A stretch of 64,000 nucleotides of DNA from Pseudomonadales bacterium (GCA_024234735.1 JACKNV010000006.1:1-64000), one strand, 5' to 3'; numbered from the stretch's first letter, positions 33,525 through 42,692 are shown. Numbers and translations: made by a program. Notes: generated by a model from the letters alone, not told the origin.

Positions 33525-34954
33525 CCGGGATTGTCCTCGAGAATCCGCTTGACGATGGCGGTGGTGGAGACATCGTCGACGAAATCCAGCACCCTGACCT
33601 CGCCTCCGTACGCCTCGACGATCTCCCAGCCGACCACGCCCTCCTTGCCGGGGTAATCGCCCCCCTTGACCAGCACGTCCGGGCGCAATACCTGCAGCAG
33701 CTCCCGCGGCGTATCCTGGTCAAAACTGACCACCCAGTCCACTGCCTCCAATCCCGCCAGCACCGCCATGCGCCGCTCGACCGGGTTGATCGGCCGCCCC
33801 CTGCCCTTGAGGCGCCGCACCGATTCGTCACTGTTGACCGCCACCACCAGCCGGTCGCCCAGTTCCCGCGCCTGTTCCAGATAGGCCACATGACCGGCGT
33901 GGATGATATCGAAGCACCCGTTGGTGAAGACCACGCGCTCTTCGCGGCCGCGGGCGTCGCCGACCGCCACCAGCAGCTGTTCCAGGCTCAGGGCACCGCG
34001 TTCCGCCCCCTGGTCCTGCTGCACCGCGCGGCGCAACTCCGGCGCGCTGACCGCGGCGGTGCCCAGCTTGCCCACCACGATACCGGCGGCAATATTGGCC
34101 AGCGCCACCGCCTGGGGCAGTTCGGAGCCGGCGGCGACCGCCGCCGCCAGCACTGCGATCACCGTATCACCTGCACCCGTGACATCGTAGACCTCGCGCG
34201 CCCGGGCCGGCATATGCAGCTCCTCCTGGCCCGGGCGCAGCAGGGTCATACCGTGTTCGCCGCGGGTAACCAGCAGGGCCTGCAGGTCGAGTTCGTGCAT
34301 CAGCCGTTCACCCCGGGTGACCAGCTCGCTCTCACTGCGGCAGCGGCCGACCACCGCCTCCAGCTCCTGCAGGTTGGGTGTAAGCAGGGTGGCCCCGCGG
34401 TAGCGCGCGAAGTCCGCGCCCTTGGGATCGACCATGACCGGTATGCCCCTTTGTCGGGCAACCTCGATCAGCGCCTGGGGCCGGGCCAGCGCGCCCTTGG
34501 CGTAGTCCGACAGCACCAGCGCCTGACAGTCGTCCAACAGGCCGGGCAGTTGCAGCGCCGGCGCCGCGATCACATGCTGTTCCGGCTGCTCGAAATCCAG
34601 ACGGATGAGCTGCTGGTGGCGGCTGATCACCCGCAGCTTGGTAATGGTGGGGAGACCGGGCACCCGGGAGAAGGCGCACTCCACCCCTGCTCCCGCCAGC
34701 CGGTCCTGCAGGGCGTCAGCCATCTCATCGTCGCCACAATGGCCACCCAGGCGGGCGCTGGTACCCAGTGCCGCCAGGTTCAGGGCCACGTTACCGGCGC
34801 CTCCCGGGCGATCGGTAATCTGTTCCACCCGCACCACGGGTACCGGTGCCTCCGGGGAGATACGCGCGGTCGGCCCCTCCCAGTAGCGGTCGAGCATGAT
34901 GTCGCCGATAACCAGCACGCGGGCGCAGTGAAAGCGCGGCAATTCGAGTTTCAT
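33521..34954 (-). CDS. hldE: Bifunctional heptose-7-phosphate kinase / heptose-1-phosphate adenylyltransferase
   Basis: The 477-residue fusion performs two steps to ADP-glycero-manno-heptose for LPS core. The N-terminal PfkB kinase has GDIMLDRYWEG, PGGAGNVALNLA and the active-site GAGDTVIA (about residue 263). The C-terminal nucleotidyltransferase has TNGCFDIIHAGHVAYL (near 353) and ISTSST-like VDDVSTTAIV at the end. Length fits E. coli HldE. Its stop shares CTAG with the AKR gene. The product feeds WaaC and WaaF encoded at 47-49 kb. Confidence 0.96.
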   Translation of the reverse strand: MKLELPRFHCARVLVIGDIMLDRYWEGPTARISPEAPVPVVRVEQITDRPGGAGNVALNLAALGTSARLGGHCGDDEMADALQDRLAGAGVECAFSRVPGLPTITKLRVISRHQQLIRLDFEQPEQHVIAAPALQLPGLLDDCQALVLSDYAKGALARPQALIEVARQRGIPVMVDPKGADFARYRGATLLTPNLQELEAVVGRCRSESELVTRGERLMHELDLQALLVTRGEHGMTLLRPGQEELHMPARAREVYDVTGAGDTVIAVLAAAVAAGSELPQAVALANIAAGIVVGKLGTAAVSAPELRRAVQQDQGAERGALSLEQLLVAVGDARGREERVVFTNGCFDIIHAGHVAYLEQARELGDRLVVAVNSDESVRRLKGRGRPINPVERRMAVLAGLEAVDWVVSFDQDTPRELLQVLRPDVLVKGGDYPGKEGVVGWEIVEAYGGEVRVLDFVDDVSTTAIVKRILEDNPG

Positions 34955-35120
34955 GATGGCTGTGTCCCCGGGCGAATGGCGCGATGGCCGATACCCGGAT
35001 AGTGTAACGCGTGCGCTGTCGCGATACAGGGCCGGGGATGCGGCGGGTCGCGCGCTTGCAGCGCTGCGGCAAACCCGCTAACTTGCCCTGCCCCATCCCC
35101 GGCCGGAGAGCCGCCGCACA

Positions 35121-35738
35121 ATGATCCCCGAAATACCGCTGGACATGGACCAGATCAAGGGCTTCCTCGCTGCCGACGAGGCCGGGGCCCTGTACCGGTA
35201 TGCGCTGCAGGCCAGCGCCGCTGGCCCGGTACTGGAAATCGGCAGCTACTGCGGCAAATCCACCATCTACCTGGGCCTGGCCTGCCAGGCCAACGACAGC
35301 ACCCTGTTTGCCCTCGACCACCACCGCGGCTCCGAGGAGCACCAGCGGGGGGAAATGTTCCACGATCCGGCACTGTACGACAGCGGTGCCGGGGTCATGG
35401 ACAGCTTCCGGGAGTTTCGCCGCAACATCCGCGCGGCCGGCCTGGAGCAAACGGTGGTACCGATCGTGGCCGGGTCGGCAGCCGCGGCGCGCCACTGGCA
35501 AACGCCGCTGGCCATGGTGTTCATCGACGGCGGCCACAGCCTGGACGCGGCGCTGACCGACTATCGCTGCTGGGCGCCACTGCTGCGGCCCGGCGGTATC
35601 CTGGCGATCCACGACCTGTTCGAGGACGCCGCAGCCGGAGGCCAGGCGCCCTACGCCATCTACCGCATGGCCCTGGCGTCGGGGCTGTTCGCGCCGCTGG
35701 CCCGGGTCAACAGCCTCGGCGTGCTGGGCCGGCTGTAG
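35121..35738 (+). CDS. Class I SAM-dependent methyltransferase (Methyltransf_24 type)
   Basis: The 205-residue protein has a SAM-binding start VLEIGSYCGKSTIYLGLA (residues about 39-56), the ALDHH motif after it, VFIDGGHSLDAALTDY and a late GGILAIHDLFED. This layout is that of Methyltransf_24 proteins found in glycan clusters. The acceptor is unknown; by context a sugar hydroxyl or lipid-linked glycan. It lies 166 bp from divergent hldE and is convergent with the GT4-methyltransferase-toroid operon, 48 bp between stops. Confidence 0.75.
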   Translation: MIPEIPLDMDQIKGFLAADEAGALYRYALQASAAGPVLEIGSYCGKSTIYLGLACQANDSTLFALDHHRGSEEHQRGEMFHDPALYDSGAGVMDSFREFRRNIRAAGLEQTVVPIVAGSAAAARHWQTPLAMVFIDGGHSLDAALTDYRCWAPLLRPGGILAIHDLFEDAAAGGQAPYAIYRMALASGLFAPLARVNSLGVLGRL

Positions 35739-35786
35739 GGCCGGGCCCGGGGAGCATCAGCACTGCCTGGTCGAGCGGATTGGACC

Positions 35787-36863
35787 CTAGAGGGAGGTGC
35801 GCTCGCCCCGGCGGGCGGTGGCTTGCTCAGGGGGTAGCTGAACCCGGGTGAATAAATCCCAGGCGGCGGTGTGCCCGGTCAGGGCATCGGCGGCCAGCAG
35901 GATGGCCGCAGCGGTCCAGGTGGGTTTTTCATCGGGCCACAGCAGGTCTTCCACCAGCTGGTAGCCGGTCCAGTAGGAGCCATCATCGGTGCGCCACTGG
36001 TGCAACCAGCTGTAGACTTCCACGGCGCGGGCGTGGTCACCTGCGGCCAGCAAGGCCATTACCAGCTCGCAGGACTCGGCGATCGTCACCCAGGGCTCCT
36101 GCTTTTCACAGCGACAGCCCAACTTGTCCTCGACGAATTCATGCCAGCGCGAGGCCAGCCGCGCCTGTGCCTCGCGGCCGCGGTATACCCCGGCCAGTAC
36201 CGGGTAAAACCAGTCCATCGAGTAACGCGACTTGCTGGCCCAGGTGCGATCGAAGCGCTGCGGCTTGTCCCGCAGCGCCTCCCCCAGGGCCTGGCGCGCA
36301 TCGCGCCAGGCCTGGCGGGGCTCGCCCATGACATGGGCGATATTGACGGCACACTCGAGACTCTTGTAGATAGAGCTGCAGCCGGTGACCAGGGCATCGT
36401 CCCGCGCGCTCCCGTCGGCATTCACCGCCCAGGCTATTTCCCCGTGGGAGCTCTGCAGGGAGAGCACGAACTCCACCGCCCGCTCTACCGTGGGCCACAT
36501 CTGCCGCAGGAAATCGCGATCACCGGTGACCCGGTAGTAGTGCCACACGCCAGTGGCAATATAGGCGACAAAGTTGCTCTCGCGCCGCTCGCAGTTGTCG
36601 ATCTCCTCGTCCCGGTAGGAGGCCCACCAGCTTCCGTCTGCGAGCTGCATCCTCGCCAGCCAGGCATAGGCCCGGCGGGCTGCGTCGTACTCGCCGCCGA
36701 TGGTAAGCCCCATGGCCGCCTCGACGTGGTCCCAGGGGTCGGTATAACCACCGCCAAACCAGGGGATTTCACCACTGGGAAGCTGGGTGTCCAGGATAAA
36801 CTGCACGGTGGGTCGCAGAAACTCCTGGGGGTACAGGCCACGGCTGAGATAGAGACCGCTCAC
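35787..36863 (-). CDS. Alpha/alpha-toroid protein (prenyltransferase / terpene-cyclase-like or six-hairpin glycosidase-like)
   Basis: About 358 residues rich in Trp and Tyr, built of repeated helical hairpins (ILDTQLPSGEIPWFGGGYTD, MQLADGSWWASYRDEE, LQSSHGEIAWAVNADG, LHQWRTDDGSYWTGYQ). These are spaced about 50-100 residues apart, the pattern of prenyltransferase/squalene-cyclase-type or glycosidase toroids. The catalytic DxDD or QW motif set of cyclases was not found. The start is GTG 36863, overlapping the TGA of the preceding methyltransferase gene (GTGA); the longer upstream frame is the overlap region. Third gene of the operon; role unknown, likely binding or acting on a sugar or lipid. 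Confidence 0.6.
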   Translation of the reverse strand: MSGLYLSRGLYPQEFLRPTVQFILDTQLPSGEIPWFGGGYTDPWDHVEAAMGLTIGGEYDAARRAYAWLARMQLADGSWWASYRDEEIDNCERRESNFVAYIATGVWHYYRVTGDRDFLRQMWPTVERAVEFVLSLQSSHGEIAWAVNADGSARDDALVTGCSSIYKSLECAVNIAHVMGEPRQAWRDARQALGEALRDKPQRFDRTWASKSRYSMDWFYPVLAGVYRGREAQARLASRWHEFVEDKLGCRCEKQEPWVTIAESCELVMALLAAGDHARAVEVYSWLHQWRTDDGSYWTGYQLVEDLLWPDEKPTWTAAAILLAADALTGHTAAWDLFTRVQLPPEQATARRGERTSL

Positions 36864-37576
36864 GACGCGGCCCCCTTGCGAAAATACATCACCACGCTCT
36901 TGCCCATGACGGGATTCATAATCTTCTCCATTGCCCGGGTAACAGCGGGTTGCTCCATGATGTCCCAGACCAGCAGGCGGTGGTACTGGCGCACCAGCCA
37001 GTTGCTGTCCTGCTGGCTCCAGAACAGGCACTTGAGCCACCAGAACGGCACATGCAGGGCGTGTGCCCAGTGCCGGTGGTAGTGATCGAAACCCAGGCTC
37101 TCGATTTCACGGCGCAATTCGTTGCCGCGAAAAATGCGTAAATGCCCGCCCGGCACCTCGTGGTAATCGGCACTCAGGGCCCAGCAAATCCGCTCGGGCC
37201 AGCGCCGTGGCACGCTGGCGCAGAACAGGCCACCCGGCTTCAGCACCCGTTCAATTTCCCGCAGGGCGCCGCGGTAGTCGGGAATGTGTTCCAGCACCTC
37301 GCTGCAGATTACCTTGTCGAAGCTGTTGTCGGCAAACGGCAGGGCCAGGGCGCTGGCGGATGACAGGCTGAAGGATTTCGCGGTGTTCCCGGGCTGGTCG
37401 AAGTCGGCGAATTTTTCCCGCGTGGTCACCAGGTCGGCAAGAGACAGGTCCACCCCCACCGAGTGCACATCCGCCGCCACATAGGCGGATATCACATGGC
37501 GGCCCTCGCCACAGCCCAGGTCCAGCACCCAGTCGCCGGGCGCCAGCGGAAAATGTTCGAACTCAACGGTTTGCAT
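36860..37576 (-). CDS. SAM-dependent methyltransferase (UbiE/Methyltransf_11 type)
   Basis: The 238-residue protein has the SAM motif WVLDLGCGEGRHVI (residues about 17-30), DVHSVGVDLSLADL (motif II), FDKVICSEVLEHI, and KPGGLFCASVPRRWP. The C-terminal tail is aromatic (HVPFWWLKCLFWSQQDSNW), perhaps membrane-touching. ATG 37576 overlaps the end of the upstream glycosyltransferase by 14 bp, and its TGA overlaps the toroid gene start, so all three are tightly coupled. The acceptor is probably the sugar attached by the glycosyltransferase, but this is inference. Confidence 0.8.
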   Translation of the reverse strand: MQTVEFEHFPLAPGDWVLDLGCGEGRHVISAYVAADVHSVGVDLSLADLVTTREKFADFDQPGNTAKSFSLSSASALALPFADNSFDKVICSEVLEHIPDYRGALREIERVLKPGGLFCASVPRRWPERICWALSADYHEVPGGHLRIFRGNELRREIESLGFDHYHRHWAHALHVPFWWLKCLFWSQQDSNWLVRQYHRLLVWDIMEQPAVTRAMEKIMNPVMGKSVVMYFRKGAAS

Positions 37577-38825
37577 TGGCCAGTACCTGACGATAGTAGG
37601 CGACCATCTGGCCGGCGCAGACATCCCAGCAGAACTGCTCGAGTATCCGCTGCCGCCCCTTCTCGCCCAGCGCCTGCCGCCGCGCGGGGTCCTTGAGCAA
37701 GCTGTCCAGGGCGTCCGCCAGGGCGGCGGCGTCCCGGGCGGGGACCGTTACCCCGGCGTCACCCACCACCTCGGGCAGGGCGCCGCCATCGGTGGCGACA
37801 ACCGGCGCGCCACAGGCCATGGCCTCACCCGCCGGCAGGCCAAAGCCCTCGTATACCGAGGGCACTACCGCGATGGCCGCCTCGGCGTAGTAGCGAACCA
37901 TCTGCTCGGTGCTGATGCCGCTGACAAAGCGCACCCGGTCGACCAGCCCGAGGCGGCGCACCAGTTGCTCGGTCCTGCCGCCCGGCCTGGGTTTGCTGAT
38001 TACCAGCAACTCCAGTTGCGGATAGGACTGCAGCAGCTCGGCGTAGGCCCGCAGCAGATAGCGCAGCCCCTTCAGCGGAGCATCGGCCGAGCAGGTAGCC
38101 ATCAACCGCAGCGGGTTGCGGGCCACATCAGGCAGCGGCCGGAAAACGGCCGTGTCGATGCCGTTGTGGACCACGCCGATGCCCGCCGGCTGGATGCCGA
38201 AATCCCGGGCGATGTCCTGGCGCGAGCAGTCTGATACCGTGACCACGTGATGCAGCTGCCTGATCACTTTCTGCTGCATTCCGAGAAAGGAGTGCCAGCG
38301 CCTGACCAGCAACCGCTCCCACCAGTGGCGCGCCGCTTTCAGGGCGATACGCAGGTCGCTGGTGATGGGATGGTGCACCGTGGTCACCAGCGGCAGCCCC
38401 ATCTCCTGGATCTGCAGCATGCCGTAGCTGAGACTCTGGTTATCGTGCACCAGATCGTAATCGTCTGTGTGCCGGCGCAGGTAGCGCACCGCCCGGCGTC
38501 CAAACGTATAGGGCTCGGCAAAGCCCCCGGTGAGCTTGCTGCACCACTCTATGACATTGCTCAGTGACCGCAGGTGACGCGGACGCAGCGACAACAGGCC
38601 ATTTGCAAACAGGTCCAGACTGGGCAGCTCGATCAGGCGCACCCGCGGGTCCAGATGCGGATAGGGCGGCCCCGAGATCACGTCTACCTTGTGCCCGGCC
38701 TCCACCAGCGCCTTGCTGAGGTAGCGCAGGTATACCCCCTGGCCACCGGCGTAGGGCTGGCTGCGGTAGCCCAGCAGCGCGATGCGCAGTGGCCCGGCGT
38801 GGTCGGGAAGGCCGCCCGGGGCCAC
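37563..38825 (-). CDS. Glycosyltransferase family 4
   Basis: The 420-residue GT-B enzyme has a GT4 donor domain: PLKGLRYLLRAYAELL, the catalytic SVYEGFGLPAGEAMACGAPV (with the E-x7-E pattern) and DGGALPEVVGDAGV. The acceptor side has YRSQPYAGGQGVYLRYL at the start. The start used is GTG 38825; nearby in-frame starts are possible. It is the first gene of the operon with the methyltransferase and the toroid protein. The donor and acceptor are unknown, though rfb genes next door could supply dTDP-rhamnose. Confidence 0.85.
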   Translation of the reverse strand: MAPGGLPDHAGPLRIALLGYRSQPYAGGQGVYLRYLSKALVEAGHKVDVISGPPYPHLDPRVRLIELPSLDLFANGLLSLRPRHLRSLSNVIEWCSKLTGGFAEPYTFGRRAVRYLRRHTDDYDLVHDNQSLSYGMLQIQEMGLPLVTTVHHPITSDLRIALKAARHWWERLLVRRWHSFLGMQQKVIRQLHHVVTVSDCSRQDIARDFGIQPAGIGVVHNGIDTAVFRPLPDVARNPLRLMATCSADAPLKGLRYLLRAYAELLQSYPQLELLVISKPRPGGRTEQLVRRLGLVDRVRFVSGISTEQMVRYYAEAAIAVVPSVYEGFGLPAGEAMACGAPVVATDGGALPEVVGDAGVTVPARDAAALADALDSLLKDPARRQALGEKGRQRILEQFCWDVCAGQMVAYYRQVLANANR

Positions 38826-39040
38826 GCTCGTCGCGACGGGGGCCGGACCGGCCTGGAGTGTATCGAGCTGCCTGATAGCGGCGTCCTCACGAAAAAGCTG
38901 CTGGGTGTTGCGCGACCTTGCGCGGGTATGCGGGCGACGATACTAAGCGATGCTCTAATGGCATCTAGCGTGCCGAAAGATGAGGTATTCTAAGCAGGCA
39001 GGGGTCAAAAATCCACCCTGCATAAGGTTCAGATCTTCCC

Positions 39041-39064
39041 ACTGGCGACCATTTTGTCGCCAGT
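39041..39064. other. 9-bp stem-loop upstream of rfbA
   Basis: ACTGGCGAC is followed after CATTTT by GTCGCCAGT, a perfect stem. No T-run follows on either strand, so it is not a clear terminator; it may be an operator or part of the 5' control region between the divergent GT4 operon and rfbA. The 294-bp gap 38826-39119 otherwise shows only the promoter below. Confidence 0.4.
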
Positions 39065-39080
39065 ACGGGCAGCATGCCGG

Positions 39081-39086
39081 TATAAT
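39081..39086 (+). promoter_or_regulatory. Probable -10 box of rfbA
   Basis: Perfect TATAAT, 33 bp before the rfbA ATG. A TTGTCG lies 21 bp upstream, longer than the ideal 17, so the -35 element is uncertain. Confidence 0.45.
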
Positions 39087-39119
39087 TAAACCGCACTTAG
39101 CAACGGGTCCCTGATTATC

Positions 39120-40025
39120 ATGCTGCAAAACCCCTACAAGGGCATCATCCTGGCCGGCGGCTCCGGTACCCGCCTGCACCCCCTGACCAGCACCGTGAGC
39201 AAGCAACTGATGCCGGTCTATGACAAGCCCATGATCTACTACCCGCTGGCCACCCTGATGCTGGCCGGCATACGGGACGTGCTAGTGATTACTACACCCC
39301 GCGACCAGCGAGCGTTCCAGGACCTGCTGGGGGATGGCAGCCAGTGGGGTATCAACCTCTGTTACACGGTACAACCGAGCCCGGACGGCCTGGCCCAGGC
39401 CTTTATTCTCGGCGCCGGGTTCATCGGCAACTCACCGGCCGCGCTGGTGCTGGGCGACAATATTTTCTATGGCGGCGGCTTCACCAGGAAGCTGCGCAGC
39501 GCCGCCGCCCGCGATGCCGGAGCGTCGGTGTTTGCCTACTACGTGCAGGACCCGGAGCGCTACGGGGTGGTGAGCTTCGATTCCCAGGGCATTGCCCGCG
39601 ATATCGAGGAAAAGCCGGCCAGGCCGCGCTCCCACTACGCCGTCACCGGCCTGTACTTCTACGACAACGACGTGGTGGATATCGCCCGCGGTATTCGCCC
39701 CTCGGCGCGTGGCGAACTGGAAATAACCGACGTGAACAAAGTCTATCTGGACAGGGGTGACCTGCAGGTCGAGGTGATGAGCCGGGGCACCGCCTGGCTG
39801 GATACCGGCACCCACAACTCCCTGCTCGATGCGGCCAACTTCATCCGCGTGGTGGAGGAGCGCCAGGGCCTGAAAATCGCCTGCCCCGAGGAGGTGGCGT
39901 ACCGCATGGGTTATATCAGCGCGGAGCAGCTGCTGGCGCTGGCCGCGCCGCTGGAGAAAAGCGGCTACGGGCTCTACCTGCAGGCACTGCTGAGCGACGA
40001 GGGAGTGGTATTCGATGAGGTTTGA
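39120..40025 (+). CDS. rfbA: Glucose-1-phosphate thymidylyltransferase
   Basis: The 301-residue enzyme makes dTDP-glucose from dTTP and glucose-1-phosphate, the first step to dTDP-L-rhamnose. The N terminus has the nucleotide-binding GIILAGGSGTRLHPLT, then SKQLMPVYDKPMIYYPL, LGDNIFYG, DPERYGVVSFD and VMSRGTAWLDTGTHNSLL, all as in RmlA/RfbA. Length is normal. rfbC starts 11 bp before its stop (40015), so they are one unit. It is diverged from the GT4 operon. Confidence 0.97.
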   Translation: MLQNPYKGIILAGGSGTRLHPLTSTVSKQLMPVYDKPMIYYPLATLMLAGIRDVLVITTPRDQRAFQDLLGDGSQWGINLCYTVQPSPDGLAQAFILGAGFIGNSPAALVLGDNIFYGGGFTRKLRSAAARDAGASVFAYYVQDPERYGVVSFDSQGIARDIEEKPARPRSHYAVTGLYFYDNDVVDIARGIRPSARGELEITDVNKVYLDRGDLQVEVMSRGTAWLDTGTHNSLLDAANFIRVVEERQGLKIACPEEVAYRMGYISAEQLLALAAPLEKSGYGLYLQALLSDEGVVFDEV

Positions 40026-40563
40026 GGCGACCACACTGGACGGCGTCTACCTGCTGAAACCCCGCGTATTCGGCGATGCCCGCGGCTTTTTCCTGGAGAG
40101 CTGGAATGCCCGCACATTTCGCGAGGCCGGCTTCGAACTGGACTTCGTGCAGGACAACCACAGCCGCTCGGCCCGCGGCACCCTGCGCGGCATGCACTTC
40201 CAGACGGAACAGACCCAGGGCAAGCTGGTGCGGGTGACCTCGGGAGAGGTGTTTGACGTGGCGGTGGACCTGCGCCGCTCCTCGGCCACCTGCGGACAGT
40301 GGTACGGCACCTTGCTGAGCGCCGAGAATCACCACCAGTTGTGGGTGCCGCCGGGCTTCGCCCACGGCTTCCTGGTCATCTCCGAGTACGCCGATTTCCA
40401 GTACAAGTGCACCGACTACTACCACCCCGCCAGCGAGGCCTGCCTCGCCTGGGACGACCCCGCGGTGGGCATCGACTGGCCCCTGCCCGCCGGCGCGACG
40501 CCGCAACTCTCCGCAAAGGATGCAGCCGGGCTGGCCTGGGGCGATTTTCCGCTGTTCGCCTAG
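40015..40563 (+). CDS. rfbC: dTDP-4-dehydrorhamnose 3,5-epimerase
   Basis: The 182-residue cupin-fold enzyme epimerises C3 and C5 of dTDP-4-keto-6-deoxyglucose. Active-site features: PRVFGDARGFFLESWN near the start, DNHSRSARGTLRGMHFQ (with the catalytic His, residues about 46-62), and WVPPGFAHGFLV. The start ATG lies inside rfbA. Only 12 bp separate its stop from the stop of convergent rfbB, so no intrinsic terminator is apparent between them. Confidence 0.97.
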   Translation: MRFEATTLDGVYLLKPRVFGDARGFFLESWNARTFREAGFELDFVQDNHSRSARGTLRGMHFQTEQTQGKLVRVTSGEVFDVAVDLRRSSATCGQWYGTLLSAENHHQLWVPPGFAHGFLVISEYADFQYKCTDYYHPASEACLAWDDPAVGIDWPLPAGATPQLSAKDAAGLAWGDFPLFA

Positions 40564-40575
40564 GATTGGCCCACA

Positions 40576-41643
40576 CTAGCGACCGAGTAGCGGCCGCCAC
40601 CATTGCTCGTTGGCCAGGAACCAGTCCACCGTCCGCTCCAGGCCGGTTTCGAAACTCTCCTGTGGTGTATAGCCCAATTCGGCCGCCGCCTTGCGGGCAT
40701 CGATCGCGTAGCGCCAGTCGTGCCCGGCGCGATCCTCGACAAAGGTGACCAACTCGCGGGCGCTGCCGCCGGTGGCCGCCGGCGCATCGGGAAAGCGCCC
40801 GGCCAGGGTGGCATCGGCGGCAAAGCGCGCATCCAGCCGGTCACATAACAGTTCCACGATCGCCAGGTTGCGCCATTCGTTGTTGCCGCCGATATTGTAG
40901 GTTTCACCCACCGCGCCGCGCTCCAGCACCAGCTCGATACCGCGGCAGTGGTCCTCGACATACAGCCAGTCACGAATATTGCTGCCGTCGCCGTACACCG
41001 GCAGGGGCAGGCCGCGCAGCACGTTGGTGATGCACAGCGGAATAAGCTTCTCCGGGAAATGGAAGGGGCCGTAGTTGTTGGAGCAGTTGCTGGTAGTGAC
41101 CTGCAGGCCATAGGTGTGGTGATAGGCCCGCACCAGGTGGTCGGATGCGGCCTTGCTCGCCGAGTAGGGCGAGTTGGGTTCATAGCGATGCTGTTCGCTG
41201 AAGGCCGCGGCGCTGGCTTCCAGGGAGCCGTATACCTCGTCGGTGGATACGTGATGGAAACGATGCCGCCGGGAATTGTCCGACCGCAGCCAGACCTCCC
41301 GGGCGGCCTTCAGCAGGGAGTGGGTGCCAATCACATTGGTCTGGATAAACGTGTCGGGGCCGGTTATCGAACGGTCCACGTGGCTCTCGGCGGCGAAGTG
41401 CACCACGGTATCCACGGCGTGCTCCCGCAGGGTTGCCAGTACCCGGTCGTAATCGCAGATATCGGCGTGCACGAAACTGAAGTTGGGGCGGCCCTGCAGC
41501 GCATCCAGGTTGGCCAGATTGCCGGCGTAGGTGAGGGCATCGTAGGCGACCAGCCGGTCCTGCGGATGGTTGCGCGCCCAGTAGTGCATGAAATTGGCGC
41601 CGATAAAGCCCGCGGCACCGGTCACCAACAGGGTGTTACTCAT
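40576..41643 (-). CDS. rfbB: dTDP-glucose 4,6-dehydratase
   Basis: The 355-residue SDR enzyme turns dTDP-glucose to dTDP-4-keto-6-deoxyglucose with bound NAD+. Motifs are VTGAAGFIGANFMHYW at the start, VHFAAESHVDRSITGPDTFI, STDEVYGSL and the catalytic YSASKAASDHLVRAYHHTYG. A GGAG site precedes ATG 41643. rfbD upstream overlaps it by 8 bp. Together with rfbA and rfbC on the other strand all four dTDP-rhamnose steps are encoded here. Confidence 0.97.
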   Translation of the reverse strand: MSNTLLVTGAAGFIGANFMHYWARNHPQDRLVAYDALTYAGNLANLDALQGRPNFSFVHADICDYDRVLATLREHAVDTVVHFAAESHVDRSITGPDTFIQTNVIGTHSLLKAAREVWLRSDNSRRHRFHHVSTDEVYGSLEASAAAFSEQHRYEPNSPYSASKAASDHLVRAYHHTYGLQVTTSNCSNNYGPFHFPEKLIPLCITNVLRGLPLPVYGDGSNIRDWLYVEDHCRGIELVLERGAVGETYNIGGNNEWRNLAIVELLCDRLDARFAADATLAGRFPDAPAATGGSARELVTFVEDRAGHDWRYAIDARKAAAELGYTPQESFETGLERTVDWFLANEQWWRPLLGR

Positions 41644-42517
41644 CGCCCATCTCCCTATACTCCTTCAACATATGGCGCAACTGTACCCGCCAGTGTACCC
41701 CTTCAAGTCCCAGCTCCCGCCAGCTGGCGGTCTTGTCCAGCACACTGTAGTGGGGGCGCCTGGCGGGGGTGGGATAATCACTGGCCGGGATGGGACGGAT
41801 ACGCACCGGACGGGCCAGCAATCCCAGCTCGACGGCCTCCTCGCAGATCGCCACCGCGAAATCATACCAGCTGCACACTCCGGCATCGCTCCAGTGCAGG
41901 ATGCCTTCCAGCTGCGGATGTGCGGCGGCAGCCCAGATCGCCCGCGCCAGACCGCTGGCCCAGGTGGGCGTACCCACCTGGTCATCCACCACCGCCAACT
42001 GCTCGCGCTCAGCCATCAGGCGCAGCATGGTTTTGACGAAATTGCCACCGAAACGGGAATACACCCACCCGGTGCGCAGCACCAGCGCCCGTGGCAGCAC
42101 TTGTTGCACGGCTTGCTCGCCGGCGAGCTTGCTGCGGCCGTATTCACCCAGCGGCGCCGTCGGTGCTGTGGGGGGATAGGGACGGGACGCCTGCCCGTCG
42201 AACACGAAGTCCGTGGAAACATGGATCAGGCGGGCATCCAGGTCGCGGCAGGCTTGCGCCAGATGCGCTGCGCCGGCGGCGTTCACGGCGTGCGCCATGC
42301 GCTGCTCGGACTCGGCGGCGTCAACGCCGGTAAAGGCGGCCGCATTGACAACCAGGGCGGGGGCAATTTCTGCCAGCCGCCGCACCACCGCCCCGTTATC
42401 GCTAATATCCAGGTCTGAGCGGGCCAGGGCGATACACTGCGCCGCAGCTGGCGCCCGGTGGACCAGCTCCATGCCGAGCTGGCCCCCGGCTCCCACGATG
42501 ACTACTGTCTGGCTCAC
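41636..42517 (-). CDS. rfbD: dTDP-4-dehydrorhamnose reductase
   Basis: The 293-residue enzyme reduces dTDP-4-keto-rhamnose to dTDP-L-rhamnose with NADPH. The N terminus VVIVGAGGQLGMELVH has the Rossmann motif; NAAAFTGVDAAESE, STDFVFDGQ and EYGRSKLAGEQAV (YxxxK) are family-like. The start is GTG at 42517, preceded by AAGGAG 5 bases away, which decides it. It is the first gene of the rfbD-rfbB pair. Confidence 0.96.
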   Translation of the reverse strand: MSQTVVIVGAGGQLGMELVHRAPAAAQCIALARSDLDISDNGAVVRRLAEIAPALVVNAAAFTGVDAAESEQRMAHAVNAAGAAHLAQACRDLDARLIHVSTDFVFDGQASRPYPPTAPTAPLGEYGRSKLAGEQAVQQVLPRALVLRTGWVYSRFGGNFVKTMLRLMAEREQLAVVDDQVGTPTWASGLARAIWAAAAHPQLEGILHWSDAGVCSWYDFAVAICEEAVELGLLARPVRIRPIPASDYPTPARRPHYSVLDKTASWRELGLEGVHWRVQLRHMLKEYREMGDE

Positions 42518-42692
42518 CCACTCTCCTTGGCCCCTGCCGCGCGAATCCTGGCATCGCCCCTGCGCCAGGGGTTAGACTAACGTAAAACAGAGCCGTGCCG
42601 GAGCCCAGCTACACGTCCCTATATAGCCGTATCGCCATTGAATACCGGGTAGTCGCCGCCAGCCGTCCCTATGGCTGATAGCCGTCGCCCCG

